Origin: Candidatus Marispirochaeta associata | GTDB lineage: Bacteria > Spirochaetota > Spirochaetia > JC444 > Marispirochaetaceae | Length of the DNA: 64,000 bases | Assembly (NCBI GenBank): GCA_001749745.1 | Contig: JWTM01000186.1 | Location: 1-64,000 of the forward strand | Reading direction: 5' to 3' | Shown: positions 18,082-26,406 of the stretch, in pieces | Layout of the letters: the number at the start of each line of letters is the position of its first letter | Numbering within the stretch: position 1 is the stretch's first letter | The notes under the pieces: generated by a model | Database searches by the model: none | Told to the model about the DNA's origin: nothing | The model's input: the letters and a program-made list of their open reading frames with translations, nothing else | Program-made: the position numbers and the translations under genes

Positions 18082-19476
18082 TCAGTCGAGAAACGTCATC
18101 TTGGCCGGCTTCAAGGCTTCGTTCAGCTCCTCCTCGGACATCAGTTTCTTCTCGATGATGAGGTGATAGACGCTCCGTCCCGTGGCGTAGGACTCTTTAG
18201 CGATCTTGGAGCAGGTCTCGTAGCCGAGCTCGGGGGTGAGGATCGTGATCAGGCCCGGGCTCTCCTCGACCTGGCGGCGGCAGTAGTCGATGTTAGCCGT
18301 AATTCCGTCTACGCAGCGTTCGCCCAGTACGTTCATCCCCCGGCAGAGCATATCGATTGAGGAGAAGAGGCTGTAGGCGATGATCGGTTCGAAGGCGTTC
18401 AGCTCCAGCTGCCCCGCTTCGCTGGCCATGGAGACGGTCAGGTCGTGGCCGATAACCTTGAAAGCTATCTGATTGACTACCTCGGGGATTACCGGATTGA
18501 CCTTTCCGGGCATGATGGAGGAGCCCGCCTGTACCGGCGGAAGATTTATCTCGTTGAGGCCCGCCTTGGGCCCGGAGGAGAGGAGCCTGAGATCGTTACA
18601 GATCTTGGAGAGCTTCACCGCCAAGCGTTTTACCCCGGAGGAGTAGATAACGAAGGCGCCGGTATCCTGGGTCGCCTCGATCAGATCAGCCGCGCTGACG
18701 AACTCCTCACCGGAGATCTCCGCCAGGAGAGGAACTACCCGCGCCCGGTACTCCTTCGGGGCGTTGATGCCCGTACCGACAGCGGTGCCTCCTAAGTTGA
18801 TCTCCTTAAAAAGATCCGCCAGGTTCTGAATCCGCTCTACCTCCTCCCGCAGGGTGGCGGCGTAGGCGGTAAAAGTCTGGCCTAAGGTGATGGGGACCGC
18901 ATCCTGGAGCTGAGTGCGGCCGATCTTAATTACCTCCCGAAACTCCTCCGCCTTGCGCTGAAAGGAGGCGGCCAGTTTCTCGACCGATGCCACCAGTTCT
19001 CCGGTGTACTTGATCAACGCCAGCTTTACCGCGGTGGGGTAGACGTCGTTGGTCGATTGGGAACGGTTTACATGGTTGTTGGGATGGCAGTGTTCATACT
19101 CTCCCTTCTTCTTGCCCATCAGTTCCAGGGCTCGATTGGCGAGGACCTCGTTGGTGTTCATATTGGTCGAAGTTCCGGCGCCGCCCTGAATCATGTCGAT
19201 GATAAACTGGTCGTGGAAGAGGCCCCGCTCGACCTCTTCACAGGCGGAGATAATCGCCTCGGCCCTCTTTTTGTCCAGTAGGCCCGCGGCCGCATTGGCC
19301 GCGGCGGCGGCATGTTTTACCTGAGCCAGGGATTTAATGAAGACTGGAAAATCCTTGAGGCTTACGTTGGAGATAGGGAAGTTCTCGATCGCCCGTTCGG
19401 TTTGTATCCCGTAATACCGATCCGAGGGAATCTGAACCTGACCGAGAAAATCTTCTTCGCAACGGGTAGGTTTCAT
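18082..19476 (-). CDS. aspA: Aspartate ammonia-lyase
   Basis: The 464-residue enzyme of the aspartase/fumarase superfamily converts aspartate to fumarate and ammonia in the cytoplasm. It carries the signature GSSIMPGKVNP near residue 317, together with GGAGTSTNMNTNEV near residue 99, RSQSTNDVYPTA near residue 138 and GRTQLQDAVP near residue 186. The GGAGTSTNMN form, length and C-terminus match AspA better than FumC. CAGGAG precedes the ATG with 8 nt spacing. It is divergent from the MscS gene. A second, divergent paralogue sits in the hyd operon of this window, so this copy is the likely housekeeping aspartase. Confidence 0.95.
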   Translation of the reverse strand: MKPTRCEEDFLGQVQIPSDRYYGIQTERAIENFPISNVSLKDFPVFIKSLAQVKHAAAAANAAAGLLDKKRAEAIISACEEVERGLFHDQFIIDMIQGGAGTSTNMNTNEVLANRALELMGKKKGEYEHCHPNNHVNRSQSTNDVYPTAVKLALIKYTGELVASVEKLAASFQRKAEEFREVIKIGRTQLQDAVPITLGQTFTAYAATLREEVERIQNLADLFKEINLGGTAVGTGINAPKEYRARVVPLLAEISGEEFVSAADLIEATQDTGAFVIYSSGVKRLAVKLSKICNDLRLLSSGPKAGLNEINLPPVQAGSSIMPGKVNPVIPEVVNQIAFKVIGHDLTVSMASEAGQLELNAFEPIIAYSLFSSIDMLCRGMNVLGERCVDGITANIDYCRRQVEESPGLITILTPELGYETCSKIAKESYATGRSVYHLIIEKKLMSEEELNEALKPAKMTFLD

Positions 19477-19628
19477 TGGTGGTACTCCTGCAGTAGTAAT
19501 AGTAAAGAGTATATACCATTTCTTTAGAAAGTACAGGGAAAAACTAAACCCGCGGCTTTCCTCGGTCGGTAAACTCCGCTACCATACAGAGTGTCTCTAC
19601 AAGTTCTTTGCGACGGGAGAGGTATACC

Positions 19629-20879
19629 GTGAAAGATCAGCTCTACAAGCTCCTAATCAGCTTCGGCATTCCCGAGGCCTATGCCGGAATCGCCAACAAG
19701 GGGCTCTTGCTCGTTCTGGCGTTGATCGTCAGCTTTCTGGCCGATTTAATCGCCCGGAAGGTCCTCTTGACGATCATCCAAAAGGTATCGAGGCGGACCA
19801 GCACCGTCTGGGATGATATTATCGTCGAGCAGGGTGTCTTCAACCGCCTGGCCCACATCGCTCCGGCCCTGGTGCTCTACTTTTCGATGCCCTTTATCTT
19901 CCCCTCGGTGGATCTCTTCTCGGCGTTGATTCAGCGGATCGTTCTGGTCTATATGATCGGGGTGATTCTGATGATGCTCAACTCCCTGCTCTCGGCCATA
20001 AACGGGATCTACCGCACCTACGAGATCTCGAAGAGCCGTCCCATCAAGGGCTATCTGCAGATCGTACGGGTTTTTATCTACATCGTCGGCGTGACCCTGA
20101 TGATCACCACCCTGCTGGATAAATCGGCCCTGGGGCTGCTCTCCGGTATCGGCGCCCTCTCGGCGGTGATCATGCTGGTCTTCAAGGACTCGATTCTGGG
20201 ACTGGTCGCGGCGGTACAGCTCTCCGGGAACGACATGATCCGCATCGGCGACTGGATTAGCGTTCCCTCCTACGGCGCCGACGGGGATGTGATCGACATC
20301 AAGCTGCAGACGGTGACCGTCCAGAACTTCGACAAGACCATTGTCCAGGTCCCGATCTACAGCCTGGTCTCCTCCTCCTTCAAGAACTGGCGGGGTATGA
20401 GCGACTCCGGCGGCCGGCGTATCAAACGCAGCCTCGCCCTGGATATGAAGAGCATCAAGTTCTGTAGCCCTGAGATGATCGAGCGCTTCAAGAAGATCGA
20501 TGTCTTAGGCGATTATATCGAGAAGAAGCAGGCCGAGATCGACGAGGATAATCAGAAGCGCAAGGCTAATACGGCGGAGATGATCAATGGTCGACGGATG
20601 ACCAATATCGGCGTCTTTCGGGCTTATGTATCAGCCTACCTCAAGGAACATCCGATGATTCACGACGAGATGACCTTTCTGGTGCGGCAGCTGCAGTCCA
20701 CCGATAAGGGCGTGCCCATAGAGATCTATGTTTTCTCGAAGGACCAGGCCTGGGCCAACTACGAGGCGATCCAGGCGGATATCTTCGATCACCTGATGGC
20801 GACGGTCGACTTCTTCGAGCTGGCGATCTACCAGTCGCCGTCGAGCCTGGATCTGCGGGAGAGCCTGAGCCGGAAATAG
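19629..20879 (+). CDS. MscS-family mechanosensitive channel (YbdG-like)
   Basis: This inner-membrane protein (416 residues) has four to five N-terminal membrane segments (GLLLVLALIVSFLADLIA, IAPALVLYFSMPFIFPSV, IVLVYMIGVILMMLNSLLSAI, VFIYIVGVTLMITTLL). The pore helix and MscS beta domain follow (LGLLSGIGALSAVIMLVFKD, GDWISVPSYGADGDVIDI, then VPIYSLVSSSFKNW). It releases ions on hypo-osmotic shock. Length and the soluble insertion around residues 270-340 resemble the YbdG subfamily rather than small MscS. The GTG at 19629 is chosen because GGGAGAGG lies 7 nt upstream; the TTG 21 nt earlier has no site. It ends 1 bp before the stop of the convergent SDR gene. Confidence 0.92.
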   Translation: MKDQLYKLLISFGIPEAYAGIANKGLLLVLALIVSFLADLIARKVLLTIIQKVSRRTSTVWDDIIVEQGVFNRLAHIAPALVLYFSMPFIFPSVDLFSALIQRIVLVYMIGVILMMLNSLLSAINGIYRTYEISKSRPIKGYLQIVRVFIYIVGVTLMITTLLDKSALGLLSGIGALSAVIMLVFKDSILGLVAAVQLSGNDMIRIGDWISVPSYGADGDVIDIKLQTVTVQNFDKTIVQVPIYSLVSSSFKNWRGMSDSGGRRIKRSLALDMKSIKFCSPEMIERFKKIDVLGDYIEKKQAEIDEDNQKRKANTAEMINGRRMTNIGVFRAYVSAYLKEHPMIHDEMTFLVRQLQSTDKGVPIEIYVFSKDQAWANYEAIQADIFDHLMATVDFFELAIYQSPSSLDLRESLSRK

Positions 20880-20880
20880 C

Positions 20881-21732
20881 TTACACTCCCCCGTAGGCCG
20901 AAAACCCGCCGTCCACCGGTAACACCGCGCCGGTAACGAAGCTCGATGCATCCGAGAGGAGGTAGAGCAGGGTGGTGATTAATTCCTGGGGCTGGCCGAA
21001 GCGGGCCATGGGGGTCGCCTGCTTGATCTTCTCACCCCGGGGAGACGGCGCACCGGTCTTCGGATCGGTCAAGAGGAAGCGGTTCTGTTCGGTCAGGAAG
21101 AAGCCCGGGGCGATGGCGTTGACCCGGACGCCCGCCTTGCCGAAGTAGACCGAGAGCCACTGGGTAAAGTTCTGCACCGCCGCTTTGCCGGCCGAGTAGG
21201 CCGGGGATTTCGTCAGCGGCCAGACGGCGCCCATGGATGAGATATTGACGATGGATCCGCCGGGTCGGTCGAGGAGCCGCGGGCCGAAGACCTGGATCGG
21301 CAGAAAGCTGCCGATAAAGTTGAGTTCCCCGGTCCGGGCGAAGGCCTCGGAATCAAGCTTGAAAATATCCTTTTCGTCTTCGACGGCCGGATCGTAAAAC
21401 TCGCTACTGGTACTTGCCTCGGGCACCGCGCCGCCGGCGGCGTTCACCAGCGCATCGAGCCGCAGCTTCTCGCCGCCCAGCTCACGGTAAGCCGCTTTCA
21501 GAGACTCCTTATCGAGAACGTCGCAGACTGCCCAGCGTACCTGGCCGGCGGCCTGCGTTATCCGTTTCTCGGCTGCTTCCAGCTTCTCGGCACTCCTGCC
21601 CAACAGGATCACCTCGGCGCCGGCCCGGGCCGCGCCCAACGCGAGGGCGGAACCGAGCACGCCGGATCCGCCGGTAAAGAGCAGGGTCTTCCCCTCTAAT
21701 GAGAAGAGTCCCTCGATATAGCCTTTAGCCAT
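20881..21732 (-). CDS. SDR-family oxidoreductase, D-mannonate oxidoreductase-like
   Basis: The 283-residue protein is a classical short-chain dehydrogenase with the cofactor loop TGGSGVLGSALA near residue 20, NAAGG near residue 96, the catalytic serine in NISSMGAV, and YSAGK near residue 178. The stretch VNAIAPGFFLTEQNRFLLTD and the C-terminal VTGAVLPVDGGFSAYGGV match the UxuB/YjmF-type fructuronate reductase subgroup, which interconverts fructuronate and mannonate in hexuronate breakdown. That would fit the pectin-type sugar locus elsewhere in the window. Substrate assignment is by resemblance only. The gene overlaps the upstream C_GCAxxG_C_C gene by 8 bp, so they form an operon. Confidence 0.85.
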   Translation of the reverse strand: MAKGYIEGLFSLEGKTLLFTGGSGVLGSALALGAARAGAEVILLGRSAEKLEAAEKRITQAAGQVRWAVCDVLDKESLKAAYRELGGEKLRLDALVNAAGGAVPEASTSSEFYDPAVEDEKDIFKLDSEAFARTGELNFIGSFLPIQVFGPRLLDRPGGSIVNISSMGAVWPLTKSPAYSAGKAAVQNFTQWLSVYFGKAGVRVNAIAPGFFLTEQNRFLLTDPKTGAPSPRGEKIKQATPMARFGQPQELITTLLYLLSDASSFVTGAVLPVDGGFSAYGGV

Positions 21733-22252
21733 CGATCAAGCCCTCGTCGATCAGGATCTCCGCCGTCCATTGGGCGGCCAGACCCGCGACGCGGGTACAC
21801 TTATCATCGTGGCCGCCGGCCCGGTTGAACTTCTCCAGCTCATCCGGGTCCTTGATATAGTAGGGGCGGCCCATAATCTTGGTATGGATCTGCCGGCAAA
21901 CGACGTTCCCGAACTCGTCGATGAAGCGGCCGTGAAGCTCGCGGATCAACCTGGAGGTCTCATGGCGGATCTTTTCTGGGTCCGCGAAGTTGTCCCGCTC
22001 CCGGCCCAGCAGGTGGCCGATTATCATGCTGCCCCCGGCATAGGCGCCGCAACTTCCGTCGGTCTCCTGAGCGCCGCCCCCGGCCAGGCCTGTGGCGGCC
22101 TTGAAGATCGCATCCGTTTCGGGATTCCGTAGCTCCAGGCTATCCTGGAGGGCTGCAATTACACACTGCGCACAACCGCCGAAGCTCCCTTCGTACTGGT
22201 ATCCCAATTCATAGGCCCTTCGGGCCGCCTTATCTCGCGTTTGTTGTTCCAT
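21725..22252 (-). CDS. C_GCAxxG_C_C family protein
   Basis: The 175-residue protein fits the C_GCAxxG_C_C family, in which four spread cysteines probably bind a redox cofactor or metal. Seen here are GGCAQCVIAAL near residue 25, GGGAQETDGSCGAYAGG near residue 57, CRQ near residue 119, and a C-terminal Cys in DDKCTRVAGLAA. The family often sits beside transporters or oxidoreductases, and no function is established. The ATG at 22252 is chosen because TATAAT ends 7 nt before it, with a matching -35 17 nt further upstream. An AGGAGGAG in the spacer of that promoter would not be transcribed. The downstream SDR overlaps by 8 bp. Confidence 0.82.
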   Translation of the reverse strand: MEQQTRDKAARRAYELGYQYEGSFGGCAQCVIAALQDSLELRNPETDAIFKAATGLAGGGAQETDGSCGAYAGGSMIIGHLLGRERDNFADPEKIRHETSRLIRELHGRFIDEFGNVVCRQIHTKIMGRPYYIKDPDELEKFNRAGGHDDKCTRVAGLAAQWTAEILIDEGLIDG

Positions 22253-22259
22253 GGGGCCT

Positions 22260-22288
22260 ATTATAGTGATTCTCCTCCTTTTTATAAA
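22260..22288 (-). promoter_or_regulatory. Leaderless-type promoter of the C_GCAxxG_C_C/SDR operon
   Basis: TTTATA (22283-22288), 17 nt and a perfect TATAAT (22260-22265) on the minus strand end 7 nt before the ATG at 22252. Confidence 0.6.
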
Positions 22289-22319
22289 GCCGTGAGTTAC
22301 ATAAATGGCCATCTTCTCC

Positions 22320-22348
22320 TTGACAGCTGGCGATTGTTACGATAAAGT
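22320..22348 (+). promoter_or_regulatory. Strong promoter of the hydrogenase-maturation operon
   Basis: A perfect TTGACA (22320-22325), 17 nt and TAAAGT (22343-22348) give a start near 22355 and a leader of about 70 nt before the TM1266-type gene. Confidence 0.7.
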
Positions 22349-22355
22349 TTTATCG
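22340..22355. promoter_or_regulatory. Perfect palindrome over the hyd -10 box, candidate operator
   Basis: CGATAAA-GT-TTTATCG is a perfect 16-bp inverted repeat that covers the -10 box and the predicted transcription start. Its position suits a repressor. The binding protein is unknown. Confidence 0.55.
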
Positions 22356-22426
22356 ATATCTGAGAGCGGATCACGGTCCCTCGAGGTTGTCCAATCTTTC
22401 CCGACTGATCCGGAGGTTATGCACTG

Positions 22427-22723
22427 ATGGAAAAGCGACTGGGAGTCGTCACGATCCTCATCACCGAAAAAGCGTCCGTCCGTCCTATGAATATGATCCT
22501 CTCCGATTTCGGCGAGCTTGTTCTGGCGCGACAGGGACTGCCGCTGCGGCAGAAGGGTATTCATGTGATCTCACTGGTAGTGGAGGGCTCGACCGACGAG
22601 ATCGGCGCCCTTAGCGGAAAGCTGGGCCGTCTCGAAGGGGTGCAGGTCAAGTCCGTTCTAACCAACTATCGGGAGGACTACCATGACGACATGCACCCGG
22701 ATCGATCTGAGACCGGCGGCTGA
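22427..22723 (+). CDS. TM1266-family iron-only hydrogenase system putative regulator
   Basis: The 98-residue protein belongs to the small ACT-like family typified by TM1266, found next to hydEFG genes. Recognisable stretches are VVTILITEKASVRPMNMILSDFGELVLARQGLPLR and ISLVVEGSTDEIGALSGKLGRLEGVQVKSVLT. Ligand and mode of action are unknown for the family. It opens the hyd operon behind a strong promoter with a palindrome. Its last 14 codons overlap the apparent true start of hydG (22683) by 41 bp, and its C-terminal tail runs past the usual family end. GGAGG precedes the ATG at a rather long spacing of 10 nt. Confidence 0.88.
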   Translation: MEKRLGVVTILITEKASVRPMNMILSDFGELVLARQGLPLRQKGIHVISLVVEGSTDEIGALSGKLGRLEGVQVKSVLTNYREDYHDDMHPDRSETGG

Positions 22724-22823
22724 GCTCAGCCGGCTGAACGAGCCCGCGCCGAGCAGGCGGCGGGAGATCTTAGAGAAAGCACGCAAACTCAAGGGACTCA
22801 CCCTAAAAGAGGGCGATAGATGA
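22683..22823 (+). pseudogene. hydG: N-terminal fragment of hydG, out of frame with the rest
   Basis: From the ATG at 22683, behind a good GGGAGG site, 46 codons read to a TGA at 22821. Residues such as SRRREILEKARKLKGLTLKE match the N-terminal region of HydG. In intact HydG this is followed by about eleven more residues and then the helix leading to IYGxRxVLFAPLY. Here that helix continues in the next frame, starting around 22813. The simplest reading is a deletion of about 32 nt that shifts the frame. An assembly error cannot be ruled out. Confidence 0.65.
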
Positions 22824-22872
22824 GCTCCTTCAGACCGCCGCCTACGTTAAGAGCGCCATCTACGGACCGCGG

Positions 22873-24042
22873 ATGGTACTCTTCGCGCCCCTCTACGCCG
22901 GTAACAAGTGCTGTAACGACTGCCTCTACTGCGGATTTCGCCGCAGCAATACCGCCCTGCATCGGGAGACCCTGACTGAAGAGCAGATTCGAACGGAGAC
23001 GCGGGCACTCTTGGAGCAGGGCCACAAGCGCATCTTGCTCCTGACCGGCGAAGCGGGGGAGTACCACCTCGATTATACCCTGCGGGCTCTGGAGACAATC
23101 TATTCGGTGACCGACTCCAAGGGGTCCTCCATCCGCCGCATCAACGTGGAGCTGGCTCCCATGTCGATCGATGAGTTCCGCCGCCTGAAGCAGGGGCGGA
23201 TCGGCACCTACACCTGCTTTCAGGAGACCTACGATCGGGAGCTCTATGCAGAGTATCATCCCTCAGGGCCCAAGGCCGATTACGACTATCGGATCGAGGT
23301 GATGGACCGGGCGATGGAGGCGGGAATCGACGACGTCGGCATCGGGGTGCTCTTCGGTCTGGCGCCTTATCGGCAGGAGGTGTTGAGTCTGCTGCTCCAC
23401 GCCCGCCACTTAGAGGAACGGTTCGGTTGCGGCCCCCACACGGTCAGCGTGCCGCGACTCGAACCCGCCTCCGGGGCGCCGCTCACGGAGAATATACCCC
23501 ATCCCGTCTCGGACGAGGAGTTCAAGATCCTGATCGCCGTCCTGCGGCTGACCCTCCCTTATACGGGCCTCATCCTCTCTACCCGGGAATCGGAGACCCT
23601 CCGGAGCGAGCTCTTCCGCTACGGGGTCAGCCAGGTCTCCGCCGGCTCGCGCACCAGCCCCGGCGGATATGGAGAGCAACACGCCGAGGAGCACAGCCAC
23701 AGTCAGTTCTCCTTAGGGGATCATCGCAGCCTTGCCGAGGTGATCGGGGACCTCGCCGCCAACGGACTGGTCCCCTCCTTCTGCACCGGTTGCTACCGCA
23801 AGGGGCGCACCGGCGCGGATTTTATGGATCTGGCCAAACCGGGGTTAATCAAGAAATATTGTCTGCCCAACGGCCTTTCGAGTTTCGCCGAGTACCTCCA
23901 CGACTATGCGCCGGATGAGCTTAAAACCCAGGGCCTTGAACTGATCGAAGCCATCGCCGCCGAACAGCCGGAGGCCATAGCCGGGATGATCACGGCCAAC
24001 TCATCCCGGGTCGCCGCCGGGGAGCGGGATCTCTATGTCTGA
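22873..24042 (+). CDS. hydG: [FeFe]-hydrogenase H-cluster radical SAM maturase HydG, N-terminally truncated
   Basis: HydG cleaves tyrosine to make the CO and cyanide ligands of the hydrogenase H-cluster. The open frame from ATG 22873 gives 389 residues against the usual 460-480. Present are the radical SAM motif CCNDCLYC (CX3CX2C), GHKRILLLTGEAGE, GIDDVGIGVLFGLAPYR and GPHTVSVPR, and the second cluster motif with CTGC and a third Cys 22 residues later. It ends in GERDLYV like full-length HydG. Homology continues upstream to 22813 without an ATG and is then cut by a frame change (see the fragment at 22683-22823). The N-terminal cap is therefore missing, and function is doubtful unless the sequence is wrong. 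It overlaps hydE by 8 bp. Confidence 0.8.
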   Translation: MVLFAPLYAGNKCCNDCLYCGFRRSNTALHRETLTEEQIRTETRALLEQGHKRILLLTGEAGEYHLDYTLRALETIYSVTDSKGSSIRRINVELAPMSIDEFRRLKQGRIGTYTCFQETYDRELYAEYHPSGPKADYDYRIEVMDRAMEAGIDDVGIGVLFGLAPYRQEVLSLLLHARHLEERFGCGPHTVSVPRLEPASGAPLTENIPHPVSDEEFKILIAVLRLTLPYTGLILSTRESETLRSELFRYGVSQVSAGSRTSPGGYGEQHAEEHSHSQFSLGDHRSLAEVIGDLAANGLVPSFCTGCYRKGRTGADFMDLAKPGLIKKYCLPNGLSSFAEYLHDYAPDELKTQGLELIEAIAAEQPEAIAGMITANSSRVAAGERDLYV

Positions 24043-25060
24043 GTTGGACCGGGCCCTCGAGCTCTATGCTCGCGGGGAGTTCGATACCCTCACCGGTATG
24101 GCTCGCCGCATTGCCGAGGCACGCTTCGGGCGCAAGGTCTTCCTCCGGGGGCTGATCGAGTACAGCAACCGCTGCGCCTGCAACTGTCTCTACTGCGGGA
24201 TCAGGCGGGAGAACGGAAATGTTCGCCGCTACGGCCTGAGCGACGAGGCGATCCTCGCCGCGGTCGATACCGGCTACCGGCGGGGCTTGATGAGCTTCGT
24301 GCTGCAAGGGGGAGAAGATCCTGCTTTTGATACGGAGCGGCTCTGCCGCATTGTGGGTGAAATCAAGCAACGTACAAGGGGCGAGGCGGCGGTCACCTTG
24401 AGCGCCGGCATCCTTCCCCGGGAAGCCTATGCCGAGCTGCGCCGGGCCGGCGCCGACCGCTATCTTATCCGCTTCGAGACCGCCGACCCGGAGCTTCATC
24501 GCTACCTGCGGGACGGGATCAGCCTGGAGCGGCGCCTTAAGGCCCTGGAGGATCTCAAAAGCCTTGGGTTTCAGACCGGGTCGGGCTTTATGACCGGCCT
24601 CCCCGGCGAAACCGCCGATCTCATCGAGCGTAATATCCGGCTCTGTAAGGAGCTCGAGCTCGATATGGCCGGCATCGGTCCCTTCATTCCCCATCCCGAG
24701 ACCCCGCTTCGCGATGCGTCCACCGCGCCGGTGGAGCGGGCCATCCGGGCGGTGGCGCTTTTGAGGATCGCCTGTCCGGACATCCATATCCCGGCCACCA
24801 CCGCCGCCGGGAGCCTCGCCGCCGACGGCCGGGAGCGGATGATTCAGCACGGGGCCAACGTGCTGATGCCCAACCTGACGCCGGTGGCCGAGAAGAAGGA
24901 GTATCTCCTCTATCCGGGGAAGATCTGTTTGGACGAGGAGGGGCTCCACTGCATCGGCTGCCTCGGCATGCGCATGAAAAGCGTCGACCGGGAGCTCAGT
25001 TTCGAGCGGGCCGACGGCTTGGTCGCCCCCCGGCGCGCCGCGGAGCGGGCGCTATGCTGA
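24035..25060 (+). CDS. hydE: [FeFe]-hydrogenase H-cluster radical SAM maturase HydE
   Basis: The 341-residue protein is a radical SAM enzyme that acts on the iron-cysteine-CO-CN synthon made by HydG on the way to the dithiomethylamine-bridged cluster. The SAM cluster motif CACNCLYCG lies near residue 47, followed by FVLQGGEDPAFD, GADRYLIRFETADPELH, GFQTGSGFMTGLPGET and GIGPFIPHPETPL. A second group of cysteines (CIGCLG) lies near residue 310. Length is typical. It overlaps hydG by 8 bp and the aspartase paralogue by 7 bp, so the operon is tightly coupled. The reading frame is intact, unlike hydG. Confidence 0.94.
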   Translation: MSELDRALELYARGEFDTLTGMARRIAEARFGRKVFLRGLIEYSNRCACNCLYCGIRRENGNVRRYGLSDEAILAAVDTGYRRGLMSFVLQGGEDPAFDTERLCRIVGEIKQRTRGEAAVTLSAGILPREAYAELRRAGADRYLIRFETADPELHRYLRDGISLERRLKALEDLKSLGFQTGSGFMTGLPGETADLIERNIRLCKELELDMAGIGPFIPHPETPLRDASTAPVERAIRAVALLRIACPDIHIPATTAAGSLAADGRERMIQHGANVLMPNLTPVAEKKEYLLYPGKICLDEEGLHCIGCLGMRMKSVDRELSFERADGLVAPRRAAERALC

Positions 25061-26406
25061 AGCGGGGGCCCGAAACCGCCAAAGCGGCGGCCAACTTCGG
25101 CGAAGGCCGACTCCCCCGGGAGTTGATCCGGGCCTACGGGGAGGTGAAGCTCGCCGCCCTGCGCTCTGTCCAGCGGATCGATATGCGCTGGAGGGATGAG
25201 CTCTTTCGGCTGATCGAGGAGTCCCTCTTCGAGATCATTCGCGGCGAGCGGGACGAGGAGTTTCCCCTGCCCTTGGCTCAGGGCGGGGCGGGAACCAGTA
25301 TTCACCTGAACCTGAACGAGGTGCTCGCCGCGCTGGTAACGGAGCGCAGCGGCGAGGAGCTCGAAACTCTCGATACTCTCGATACAGTAGAGGACCTCGC
25401 CCGCTACCAGTCGACCAACGACACCTTCTCCGCGGCGGTCAACATCGCCTTGCTCCGGGGGCTGATCGAGACCGAGGGCGCGGTGATCCGGTTGCAGGAG
25501 AAGCTGGTCGCCCTGGAGACCGGCTACGACGCCTACCTGACGACCGGCCGTACCGAGATGCAGGATGCGCTCCCCATGGGAGTAGGCCAGCTCTTCGGTT
25601 CCTGGGCCGGGATGATCGAGCGGGATCGCTGGCGCCTCTCGAAGCTGGCCGAGCGCATCCGGGAGATTCCCTTAGGCGGCACCGCGATCGGCACCTGCTT
25701 TACCGCGCCCCGGGAGTACGTCAATCAGGCTACAACCGAGTTGCGCTCGATTACCGGCCTCCCCCTGGCGCGGAGTCAGAACCTCCCCGATGCGGTGAGC
25801 CACAAGGACGCCCTGGCCGAGCTCGCTTCGGGCTATGCCCTGGCGGCGGGGAACCTGATCACCATAGCCGAGGATCTCCTCTACTACACCAGTTCGGCCG
25901 TGGCTGAGTTTCGTCACCCCGAACTGCAGTGGGGGTCGAGCATCATGCCGGTGAAGGTCAATCCGGTGCTCCTCGAGTTCGCCAAGGGACTCGCCATTCG
26001 AGTCGGTACCTCCGCCGAGGCGGTCCGCCTCTACGCTCGGGAGTCGCGGCTGCAGCTGAACGCTTTTCTCCCCTTCCTCTACGACTCCCTCTCATCCGCC
26101 GAGGCGGACCTGCGCAAGGCCTTGGCCGGGATGCTCCGCTTTCTGGAAGAGGCGCAGGTCGATACCGACCGCATGGAGGCTAACCTGGCCGCATCGCCCG
26201 CCCTGTTGAACGCCCTGCTGCCCCGGGTCGGCTACCATCGCCTGAAGCCGCTGATTGCGGAGTTTCTCGTCAGACCGCCGGCGAACCTGCAGGATTTTCA
26301 AATGCGAGCCGCCGCCTCACTGGATATCGCCCCCGAAACCATGGCGCAGTGGCTCAAGCCGGATTCCTTAATCGCCGCCGAGAACCCCAACCGGAGAAGA
26401 ACATGA
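25054..26406 (+). CDS. Aspartase/fumarase-superfamily lyase in the hyd operon
   Basis: This 450-residue protein belongs to the aspartate ammonia-lyase group: GGAGTSIHLNLNEV near residue 76, YQSTNDTFSAAVN near 117, GRTEMQDALPMGVGQ near 158, GGTAIGTCF, and the signature loop GSSIMPVKVNP near 293. The loop normally reads GSSxMPxKxNP, so the Val in place of the usual Gly is unusual but allowed. Sequence is far from the aspA at 18082-19476. Aspartase-like genes are known within other hydEFG clusters. A plausible job is local ammonia supply for the azadithiolate bridge of the H-cluster, but that is inference. It overlaps hydE by 7 bp and hydF by 4 bp (ATGA). Confidence 0.88.
   Translation: MLKRGPETAKAAANFGEGRLPRELIRAYGEVKLAALRSVQRIDMRWRDELFRLIEESLFEIIRGERDEEFPLPLAQGGAGTSIHLNLNEVLAALVTERSGEELETLDTLDTVEDLARYQSTNDTFSAAVNIALLRGLIETEGAVIRLQEKLVALETGYDAYLTTGRTEMQDALPMGVGQLFGSWAGMIERDRWRLSKLAERIREIPLGGTAIGTCFTAPREYVNQATTELRSITGLPLARSQNLPDAVSHKDALAELASGYALAAGNLITIAEDLLYYTSSAVAEFRHPELQWGSSIMPVKVNPVLLEFAKGLAIRVGTSAEAVRLYARESRLQLNAFLPFLYDSLSSAEADLRKALAGMLRFLEEAQVDTDRMEANLAASPALLNALLPRVGYHRLKPLIAEFLVRPPANLQDFQMRAAASLDIAPETMAQWLKPDSLIAAENPNRRRT

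Noticed and set aside
22264..22278. AGGAGGAG as ribosome site for the C_GCAxxG_C_C gene using an ATA start
   Set aside because: It lies in the spacer of TTTATA-17-TATAAT and would not be transcribed; the ATG at 22252 fits the leaderless pattern.
22800..22823. Programmed frameshift to restore full-length HydG
   Set aside because: A frame change could join the two parts after base 22807, but about eleven residues normally present would still be missing and no slippery sequence is seen.
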